Part shown: positions 45,001 to 57,000 of the stretch, piece after piece
Layout of the letters: each line of letters opens with the position of its first letter
Position numbering within the stretch: the first letter of the stretch is position 1
Program-made: the position numbers and the translations under genes
Assembly: GCA_026419785.1 (NCBI GenBank)
Contig: JAODTK010002087.1
Span: 248,001-312,000 of the forward strand
DNA: 64,000 nucleotides
Reading direction: 5' to 3'
DNA from: Sclerodactyla briareus
Taxonomy: Eukaryota; Echinodermata; Holothuroidea; Dendrochirotida; Sclerodactylidae
The notes under the pieces: generated by a model
Databases searched by the model: none
Told to the model about the DNA's origin: nothing
The model's input: only the letters and a program-made list of their open reading frames with translations

Positions 45001-48000
45001 TTCCGGTCAGGTCATCCAAAGATTTAATAGATGGAACCTGTTGCCTTCCCGCTGGGCGCTCAGCACAAGGATTGGAGCAGGGACATCGAGGGGTAGGCAA
45101 TTTTGCAAGTTGTGAGTGATATAATGGAGTGGAGAGGGGGGCATGAGTAGATGTGTGGACTGCTTGGATTTTACTTACTATCATGTGGATCAAAGCCATA
45201 CTGGTTTAGGTGTCCATGTTGTCTACATTCTTAGATGGCTTGTACCCACACCATAGGAGCGTGTGAAGGGGAAATAGAATGGACGGGGGATGCCATAATG
45301 ACCTGAAAAACTCAATCAACAGTTTGGTATTAGAATTCCTATATTACATGAAACAACTGCTGGATATAACTGCTTTCATGTACCAGCCTGTGTCCAGTGT
45401 ATGAGTTGAGTCTAGCCACATCATCAGGTACTAATGGGACACAATGTGTGTATACTTACCTGGGTGTACTGCTTCAATGTACCAGCCTGTGTCCAGTGTA
45501 TGAGTTGAGTCTAGCCACATCATCAGGCCCTAATGGGACACAATGGGTGTATACTTACCTGGGTGTACTGTTTCAATGTACCAGGTCAGTGTCCAGTGTG
45601 TGAGTGAGTCTCGCCACATCATCAGGCACTAATGGGACACAATGCCAAAACCCCCTGTTATGGCAATTGGAATATAGGCGATGCACTTACCTTTTACCAC
45701 TAACCTGTGCTAGTAACTTAACAGCTCAGAAAACCCATGGAATTGCAAGATTAACGGCTCAAAATCCCATGGAACGTAGCCATATTCCTTTATTTCATTT
45801 TCTCCATGGATTTTGAGTCTTATTTTAACTAGTTCCATGAATCCTTGAGCCGTTAATCTTGCAATTCCATGGGTTTTCTGAGCTGTTATGTTACTAGCAC
45901 AGGTTAGTGGTAAAAGGTGAAGTGCATCTGCGCACTAATTGGGATAACTTACTCTGGGTGTATGTTTCAATGTACCAGGTCAATGTCCAGTATATGAGTG
46001 AGTCTAGCCACATCATCAGGCACTAATGGGAGACAATGGGAGTATACTTTCCTGGTTGTACTGTTTCAATGTACCAGGTCAGTGTCCAGTGTGTGAGTGA
46101 GTCTAGCCACATCATCAGGCACTAATGGGACACAATGGGTGTATACTTACCTGGGTGTACTGTTTCAATGTACCAGGTCAATGTCCAGTATATGAGTGAG
46201 TCTAGCCACATCATCCCAATCACTTGCAGGAAGGTCATGTTGGTGTCTCCGTTTAGCGGGCTGGTACCGATGTTGACCACTGGGCACCCACCCCCTGATT
46301 TCAAAGACCCGCCAGGTACCGCTGCCGTAGGCCAAATGCGATGTGTTCAGTAACGACTGTTAAGACAGAGAGTACAGATAGGAGATTCAGCAGTGCGGGG
46401 TAATGCATTCCATTCAGTGAAGAGTTAATCAGTCACCAGTTATCGTATCAACGGATATTGGCTTATCATTCTAATTTCTGCAAAAATTCAGAATCGCTGA
46501 TATGGCCCATCCATATTCGCTAGCATGATTGATAAAAGCACTATTTTCCTGTATCATGAGCCCAATTGTTCCTACAATAACATTCGTCTGGTTGACTGTA
46601 TACCAAAGTCACTGAAGGGCCTGAGTGATCAAACCATGCCCACCATGTTCTTGTTACTAACATAAATAACATGTCACATTGTTTTGTTATCGCAGATAGA
46701 CTGCCATATCACAGCCCGTTATCAGTTCATATAGCGCACAGCTCAACAGAACAGAAATGAGAAAGAATGAGCTATACTTACCACACTACTTTGGTGACTA
46801 GGGAGAGCTGGTCATCCCTCACATACACCATCACATAGGGTATGTAGGTCAGGAAATAGACAACCGCCCCGCAGGCGGCAGCCAGATTGGCCTTGGAGAA
46901 GAGCACGCTGATCAAGAAGCAGAGCATGATCGTGGACACGCTGAACTACACCAGAAGAAAAGATACTATGGATCGCTGAATACCGTGATCCGGCCAACCT
47001 GGAAGTGTATAGAAACACAACAGAAGATGGTAAGCAAGATAAATCACAGGAGAACAGTCACAAGACCTTAATGCCACCACAAGTTTCAATATTTGTTCTC
47101 CAGAAATTTAAACATCCAGTATTTTGATCCAGTTACAAGTAGAATGTGATCTCATCTCTATGGACAATTGGAAGCATCCAACTATTTTGAAATCGATATA
47201 AATTGGACAAATTGGCAATATAGTAATGAACCACTTTTTTGTGTGATCAGTGGTATTTAGTTTGTTTCAATATCCTGGTTGGAGGGGTTGTGTGAGAGTG
47301 AATTTGCATATTTGCAGATAATAACATCAGGAATCCTAGAAGCATCATAAGGGAAGGCGAGTTTGCCAGCCTCAAGTGTTCGCATGTAAACATAGATCGA
47401 CCTAGTGACCCTGGATTCAACTTTGAACATGGCATGAAGTAGGCAAACAAGACTACTCAATTGGCCTATTTTAAGCTGTGAATAATATATACAGTTCATA
47501 TATTCACACGTCTGCTTGCATTGTGCCAGCCACACACCTAACTGCTACAGAAGCTCAGACAATGAGTTATACAAAAAATTTAGTGTATAATGACTTTCCT
47601 TCCTGAAAGTTACCTAAACGAATTCGACCGAAAAACGGATACCACTTATAGAATTGAATTAAAGAAACACACATAGACACAACCGGTATCGCTAATGTCT
47701 TGCTGAACGTGTTTGGTAAAACAAGGGGATTTTTTTGTTTCAACCACGTATTTCACAGAAAATGGTCTCGTACAACCCCCCCCCCCATTTTTATTTCAAG
47801 GAAAAACAGGTGTTTATGTAATTCAACTGTAATGGTGAGTGTAAGATTCAGGAAACCTACCTATATATAGTGTCCTCCTCCAAGTGACAGGCAGCCAATA
47901 CCTCTGCTAACAATGACAAGAAAAAGAAGGACCAAGTGGCAACCACTCACTTGAAGACGACCCCTAGGAGGCGCTGAGCTGAGAGAATCATGATGGAAAC

Positions 48001-51000
48001 CTTGTCGATGAACACCTAAGCCAGCAATGAACACCGTGCTCCAGACACCATCACCTTCATGTACCTCATTGAGACGACGCTCCTCTCAACCACAATGCTC
48101 TTATGATCATCGCCACACTGCGGAAGACCCAGGCTAACCAGTGATCATGAGGAGGGGGAGATCCCGTCTAATATCAGGAGGAAAGCTTGTAAGAGGCAGG
48201 AAAAAGGAGAAGAAGTTATTAAACAGAGGCTACCTTTTATGATTCCCTCTGCTTTGATAACAACAGGGCAGGGCCATGGTAAGGAGAAAGAATAAAATAA
48301 ATGAATGCACCTGCTGGGGGGGCAGGTCTCACTTCCACCAAGTAGATCATCTGCCCTGCCTAAGACTGGTCCGTATCTACCAACACTTGATATAGCATTG
48401 GCTGGGGTCTCTCTAAAGTAATAATATCTATAATAATATCGTGCGTAGATAGCGCTTGTCAACGTCGACGACTTGCTCAAAGGGCTTTACAGATGTTACC
48501 CCTGATTCCTGATCATTTAGTGACTTGTCACACCCATCTATATAGCACGCACCTCTCGCACCAGCAGCCAAAAATCAACTGGTGCGATGAACGTTAGTTA
48601 GAGTTCGCGCCCACCGAACTTTCCCGATTACTCAGGCTACCGGCACCAATTTTTGATTCTTGCTGCAGAGAGAAGAATCCAACATGCCTCCCTCTGGGAT
48701 TCGAACCACAACCGTTGGGTTCCAAGCATTATCATCAGACCACTAGACCACGTTGGCTCGACATGTCACATGTGAGGTGTCTGTGATATACTCACTTGTC
48801 CTCGATATAGCATGGGTAGGGGAACTGGTGGTACCATAGACCTATCTCATGTGAGGTGTCCGTGATATACTCACTTGTCCTTGATATAGCATGGGTAGGG
48901 GAACTGGTGGTACCATAGGCCTATCTCATGTGAGGTGTCCGTGATATACTCACTTGTCCTCGATATAGCATGGGTAGGGGAACTGGTGGTACCATAGACC
49001 TATCTCATGTGAGGTGTCTGTGATATACTCACTTGTCCTCGATATAGCATGGGTAGGGGAACTGGTGGTACCATAGGCCTATCTCTGTCCTGTTCATCCC
49101 GGTGAGCTCCTGTACGACAGCTGATTCGATCATGTCTTGGATGAGATGAACCCGCTCTGATGTACCTGGAGACTCCCAGCTTTTGCTGCCAGAACCTTCT
49201 GTCGATGAGAGATTACATAGTGGGAGCTCCGAGTGGATTCAAGGAGAATTTAATATGGACGGCACTACCACACAATGAATCTCCACCATATTTCATTGAG
49301 CTTTTTCTGCCCATGCTTTAAACCCTCCACAGAATTTCATTGTTCCATTGCCCTTCTAGCTCTTTTATTGATCATTATTTGTGTAATGATCAAAATGCCA
49401 CAGTTTCAATGTAGGGCAAAGACCAAAAGAGTTTCCTTTACCAGGCACACAAGTTTGTGACTCCTGTTCAAGATCAACAAATGCTATAATCTTTCATGCT
49501 GTTCATCATCAAGTTTGATACTTGTGAAATTGTAGGGGAAAATCATCAGGCAATATAAAAAAAACACACATGTCCATGTTTAGTATTATTTGGAATTACA
49601 TTATTTAATTTTCTGGTTATGTTCCATTGATTTTCCTGATTAGAGTTAATGAACTTTTTACTATTTTCTAACACAGATTCTTATCACTGAATAGACTCTG
49701 ATCATCTGCATTGAAGTGAACATGGACAACCCTTTGTCTCATCAAATTACTAGAATAAACCCTTTGGAAGAGATCATGACAATCAGCTTCCTTCCTTGCC
49801 AGGATTTCCCCCCCCCCCACCGCATGTGTTTGAGTGCCGCCTCTGGAGTAGAGACATCAGAAGTAGATAGGAGCATTCATGCCACTAGGTGACGGTGATG
49901 TGAAGTAGCACTAGAGATAATCAGTGTTCTTGGGAGTGGTTCCTGGGAAAACTGTTGACCCCACCACCTCTGCTTGATGACAGGGAGCATCCATGACACT
50001 AGGTGATGGTGATGCGGACGGAGCACTACGACAGGTGATATGCTCGACTGTGCGTGCATGGCCATTCTGCCTCAGGAGAGAGCATATGCTTTCGCTCATA
50101 TAGAAGGTAATCTTACCGATCCGACAGGCCTTTGCGTTGACTCGACCTGTTTTGGACCATTCTAATCTTGTAATCGATGTACTTAGGACCCCTTCCTCTC
50201 CCTCCCCAGGATGGAAGCTGGTGAAGTTAATAGCTGTCAAAAGAGAGAAATAAGTGCTGATGAAAATAGAATATCTGAATACTTATACAGTAACTTACTT
50301 CGCTCAACATCAAGACATATCCAAAGCCAATGAAGGTGAGAACTAACAAGAGAGAGAGATATTGAAATTAATATCTCAGTGCCTATATAGCGCTTTTCCA
50401 CATCATAGACATGGGTGGAGTCACTGGAGTGTATCACAGTCCTGATAAGGGTGTGTCAACAAGGCTAATTACAGAGAATCATACCTACCTTCTGGGGAAT
50501 AAACGAGTTTGATCGCAAAATATTGTTTATCGGTTAACTAAGATTTTTTTTACCAACAGACTCTGTTTATTTATCAGTCGATGGACAGAGTTTTCAGAGT
50601 TGTATATTACTCAGAACACTGTCATCAGAGAAACCTGTTTAGCGCCGATCTACTGCATTTAATCGACCTCGTTAATGACACTCTTTCGCTGATGAACTTA
50701 GTTTTCCCGACAGCCAAATGTGCCATTACATATTCCCACACCATCACCTGCCCCAGCAACCTATTGACTGTCCGATTACCCTCTGATAGCCCCTAGTCAC
50801 CTGCCCAGATATATTGACTGGGCAGATGCCCTCTGATAGCCCCTAGTCACCTGCCCAGATATATTGACTGGGCAGATGCCCTCTGATAGCCCCTAGTCAC
50901 CTGCCCGATACATTGACTGTGCAGATGCCCTTTGATAGCCCCTAGTCACCTGCCCAGATATATTGACTGGGCAGATGCCCTCTGATAGCCCCTAGTCACC

Positions 51001-54000
51001 TGCCCAATATATTGACTGGGCAGATGCCCTCTGATAGCCCCTAGTCACCTGCCCAGACATATTGACTGGGCCGATGCCCTCTGATAGCCCCTAGTCACCT
51101 GCCCAGTATATTGACTGGGCGGATGCCCTCTGATAGCCCCCAGTCACATGCCTAGTTATATTGACTGGGCAGATGCCCTCTGATAGCCCCCAGTCACATG
51201 CCTAGTTATATTGACTGGGCAGATGCCATTCATAAGGTTCAGTTACCTGCCCAGAAGGTGTTGTTGTCGTTCAGCTCAACTGAAGCATTCAGCAGGTCTG
51301 CCTCTTTACTGTAGCCGATGAACTTGTCCAACTCCACACACTGAAAGGAAATCAAGAGAAGGCAAAGGTGAGCGCTTGCCCAACGAGATTATAACGCCCA
51401 AGCCGTCCATATGGTTGTGAAACATCACTTGTAGAAATGCCTAATATAGCATACGTGGTAGTCAATCAATGAAATAACTGCTCTAGGAACTGGAGGGGTT
51501 CCCAAACAGACTATATTGTCAGGTGGCAATTCCAAAGTAACGAAGCACCACAGGACAAATCGGTTAGCTATCCAGTGAAAGTTGGTAAGTACAATCTAAC
51601 AACACATTAACACATGTGTGTTATAGTGTCTAATATGGTTCAAGTCCTCCTCTTTGTCACCTCTGAAGAATACCCTCCACATACTCTACAAATGCCAATC
51701 CACGAACCCATGGACTCCCTTTCTACTACCAATGTGTCAGCTCTATAGCCTGTGATAAAAGCCAGAAGGAGGAGGAGCCTGATTACTGTCTTGAAAGTCA
51801 TTTCAGAGACTGATCACTGGTAGGTAAAAGCAAGGCATTCATAATAGCTTGGAAGAAACAAGCGCAAGTTGGAACGTCTTGATAGCTGTGTACGGCAATT
51901 TCCTGTGGCGAATACACTCATTGTTTCTTCAACCAATTCCACCTTTATTGTTTTGTTCACATTTAACTGACCTTTCCTGACATCTTCATAACCTTGGAAT
52001 GGCGTCGAACATGTCTACCACATTAGCCCCTAATTTGCTATCAGTGCCCAGCACAAAGTACCCAACTTACCATTCCTAGGTCTGTAATATTAGCTATATT
52101 CCCACAAAACTTTATATGTGTACACCCACTACTACTCCTGGCCTGTGACTGTGGAACTGTGAAAATTCCCCCATTCCTTGTTATTCCAGCCACCCCATGC
52201 TGACAGACAAGGCATGCTCCCCCAATTCCACAGTCATGCCTGCAGCTCTAGGAAATAATGTGGAGGCGAGCCACTGCTCACCGAGTTCAAGTGGGAGTCT
52301 TGTTTGGTAGACAAATTGGGGGTAATTAATTGATGTAATGGATCTAATCCCACTATGCAAACAAAAATTTACTCACCTGCCAGTGCATGCATCATCCCTC
52401 ACCAAGTTTCAACCTGATCGCATGTACGGTTCAGAGTTATCGAATGAACGAACGAACGAACAGAAGAAAGACATGATGAACTTGTAGAGCTGCTTACCCG
52501 CAGCTAAAAAACCCCCAGTGGGAACTTTGGAGGGTTACTGTTTTATTTTCTCCAAGCATTTCGAAACCCGTCATCTGAACCTGTTAGTACTGAATATTGT
52601 ATGTATTTTTTTTGGAATGGTAGCAATTCAGCAGATTCCTATTATTTGCAAATGCCCTTGTCGCTTGCTTCAGTGCCGGTGAGTGTGTCAATGTACAAGA
52701 CATTTCAATTAACCCACCTCCGACAACGACTCACTCCAGCTGTAGATTCGAGTTGTTGATTTGAATTCTACAGGCTCAGAAAGCCCATCAATGCTCATTA
52801 AAGAACCCGCCGTATTGCTTGTTGGATGACAACCGGCAATAACTCGCAGTGGTTCACTCACTAGTGTTCAGATGATATTGAGGCAGGGGTAAACAATCCC
52901 ACCTTCTCCCGACCCGCCACTTCATGTCCCAAGCGGAAAGACATCAATGAACTCCAGGACCTGATCACTCCTCGGAACTTGGACAAGTGTAAATTCTAGC
53001 TCCATGTTACTGCTCACAGCCGACTGCAAGTACACATTAGGAGATGACATCAGGTGTCTGCTGGTATTCGAACCAAAGATGTTTGTCTGCAAAGCATCAC
53101 TGAAACCTCTATACTACAATTCAATCAAACCTTGGTGCTTGATACAATCGGTATCGCATGATACCCTACATCCCTTCCCTTATATGGCAGTAATACCCAC
53201 ACCACCGCCATTGCATTGTTTTTCCCTACATGTCAGTGAATTCCGCCCATTGCCATTGATCATCCCCATAAGGTCAGAAAATTATCGCCATTGCATTGAT
53301 CATTCCCTAAAATGTCAGTAATTACCGCCATTGCATGATCATCCCCTACGATGTCAGTAATTACCCAGCCATTGGGCATTGAACATCATCCCCTATGATG
53401 TCAGTAATTACCGCCATTGCATTGATCAACCCCTATAATGTCAGTAATTACCACCGCCACTGCATTGATCATCCCCTACAATGTCAGTAATTACCGCATT
53501 GCAATTGATGCATCCCCCTAACGATGTCATAATTACCGCCATTGCCTTGCATCCCCATGATGTCAGTATTACCAACCGCCATTGCATTGATCAACCCCTA
53601 TAATGTCAGTAATTACCGCCACGGCATTGATCCATCCCTCAATTCAGAATTACCGCCATTGCCTGATCATCCTCTATAATGTAGTAATTACCCGCCTTGT
53701 ATTGATCATCCCCTACAATGTCAGTAATTACCCCGCCATGCATTGATCACCTCTATAATTGTCAGTATTCCCGCCACTGCCTTGATCATCCCCTACAATG
53801 TCAGTACTTACCACACCATTGCATTGATCATCCCCTACAATGTCAGTAATTACCGTACCCGCCACTGCCTTGTCATCCCCTACAATGTCAGTAATTACCG
53901 CATTGCATTGATCATTCCTCTAAATTCAGTAATACCCGCCATTGCATTGGAATTCATCCTCTAATAATGTCAGTAATTACCCCGCCACTGCGTTGATCAT

Positions 54001-57000
54001 CCCCTACATTCAGTAATTACCCTGCCATTGCATTGATCATCTTCTAATATGTTCATAATTACCGCCATTGCATTGATCAACCCCTATAATGTCAGTAATT
54101 ACCACCCCGCTGTTGCATTGGATCATTCCCTATGTCATTAATTTAACTGCCATTGCCATTGATCATCCCCTATAATTTCAGTAATTACCGACCGCCATTG
54201 CATTGATCATTCCCCTATAATGTCAGTAATTATCGCCATTGCTTGATTCCAACCCCATATGTCGTAATTACACGCCATTCAACATTGATCATCCCACTAT
54301 ATGTCAGTAATTACCGCCATTGCATTTTGGGATCATCCCCTATAATGTCAGTCTTTAAACCGCTATTTGTTCATTGATCAACCCCTATAATGTCAGTAAT
54401 TACCCAACCCCATTGCATTGATCACCCCCTACAATGTCAGTAATTACCAACCATGCATTGATCATCCCCTATAATGTCAAATTACCGCCAATTTGCATTG
54501 ATCATCCCCTATAATGTCAATACTTAACCGCCATTGCATTAAATCACCCCCCATAATGTCTAGTACATTACCCCATTGCATTGAATCATCCCTGTAATGT
54601 CAGTAATTACCGCCATTGCATTAATCATCCCCGATAATGTCGAGTAATTACCGCCATTGCATCGATTATCAATGCACTTGTAGGTGTCCATCTGCTCACA
54701 GCGGTAGTCTCCGTGTCGGTCAAGTTGCTCGTATCCCCAATCCCAAATTGTCATCGAGTATCTCCAACCCGACTGCAAGTTCCTGGGGTAGCAGAAAAAA
54801 AATATGCCAAACAATTGGTTCCCAACCTGCTAGTCCTCGCCTATTTTGCAATAAGAGGTTTTCATATTGTTACAGTATTTATCACCTCGATCCGATGGTT
54901 GGGTATCGATTTTGTTGTGTCAGCTAATAACATGGTTTCTATTATTCACTACCCAAACACCATGGGCTAGTTTCAATCCCGAGCCAATTGTCATGTCAAC
55001 AAACATCACATATTTCCACATAAACAATTAAAATTCCTAAAACAACTGACCAATAAGTTGGGGGTGGGGGGGGGGTGTTTGGGCACCCATCCCCATGTAA
55101 AAGAGAGTAAAGAATAATGTTTATATTATTCTTGAAGTTCTAATCAACCTTATCCAATTGGTTGATCAGGGAGGGTTTGCTTGTCGGCAGCTTATACCAG
55201 CAGTAAAATTGTCACAGGAGCTAGTTTAATTTGTTCCATTCCTCAGTTCCTTATTCTAACAGAAGCTATTAAATGTTGGAATTCAATCAAATTCATACAT
55301 CAAACACATCAGAATTCCAGCGAATTGTTAACGAACCATACCTACTGAGTTTGAATTTGAATAAATTATGCAAATAAAGCACATACAATGACTTCTTCTG
55401 ACCCCAGCTGTACCTTTAATAGCTCAGGAATCAAAGTGGATCGCATCAACCATGTTTTGTGGAAATCCAACAAACTTTCAAAAATTGCATGAATTATTAT
55501 GCAATTAGACACAAAATGACCTCCAGTGACCCCGACTTCACCTTTAAATTTCTCGGGACCATGGCAGACCACTCCCCAAGTTTCCTGAAAATCTGACAAT
55601 TTGCATAAATTAATGCAATTAGACCCCCGTACTTAGCATATTGTTGTAGCTGAAAATCTAATCAAGTTTCATCTACCAGTCATCTAGGTCCTACATGCCA
55701 AACTAATCACTGTAGCAAATACGGTTTCTTGTGTAATCTTGCTAACGGCGAGCTTAACCATAATTTACCGAAAATCAGCTATTACCCCCTCCATTAATGA
55801 CTTGGTTGCTCAAAATCTAATCATCAGATCGTGTACACCCATCCCCGTTGCTACACACAAAAATTTTGTCATAATCGGCCGAAATCGGCCTCACCTTTTG
55901 TAAGAGATTCCTGCTAACAGAGATCGTGTTGACATACACACACACACACACCGCACAACAAACAGCATTTCTTCTGGATTTTGGTGCATACTTGTTTGCA
56001 AATAAGAGGCTATGTTTGAAGAGCTGGTATGAATCCTCTTGCTAATGGGCACTAAACTGAAGAGCATCCCGCATGAATATGCATGACGAGCAATATTTGT
56101 CTTACATTACAAAACACTATTCTTCACAATGTAATGCCACTCAATGCCACCTGTTCTGTAACAATTCCAAATTTTCGCGGTCCTTCATATTCCAGCCACC
56201 GATTCTGACTGGAAGAGGCAGCATCACAGCAATTTTTTTTTTAGGTATACTTATACTCTCCGAGCAAGAATCAAACCTCATTCAAGGCCTATCAAGGATC
56301 AGACCTGAATGCACCTATTGTCAAGCTGCGAATCCTCACCAGCGTACCGGAATCGGCAATGGTAACTCTTTTTGGCAATACCTTAATGTGGAGATGGGGT
56401 AATCACAGGCAGAGGGCAACTTGCAAATTTCCTCCCCTGCAAACCCCTCGTTTGTCCCTGCGCCAATCCTTGTGCTGACGTCCAGCGAGAAGGCACATGG
56501 TTCCATTTTTACATTCTTATGCTATGTACCTCGACCGGGAAATCAAACACTGTTTCTAAAACCGAGTGGAAGGCCAAGACGCACTACCAATGAATGCAAC
56601 CACCGTAACTGCACAATGTTCTCAGAGTTGTAAGCTCAACTCAGTCCATGTGCAATTACAGCTTACAGCAAGATCCTGTCAAGGAGACAGATTTTTCCGG
56701 CTTGCGGGGTACTCGAGAATCCCTTGTTCATGGACAAGTATTCAGCGTTCGAATAGATGGTGTTTGCAATCGTGAAAGGCTCCTCAAATGTCAAGATGCT
56801 ACACACTTTTGGAAGTTCATAGCAGTCAGTTTGTACACAAACTATAGACAGCAACAGGGATTTCTAATCAATTCCTCCCTAAATTGCTACACAAGTGCTT
56901 GGCACTATTTTGAATGCTGAAGGTAGGCTGTCTATACCTTCCCATCAGGGAGCCCAGGTATAGGTTATGTACATTCATTGCTATGGAGGCAATAGATGCC

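Noticed and set aside
44940..45020. tRNA-Gly gene
   Set aside because: Tc-like B box present but the acceptor stem fails; treated as a SINE head.
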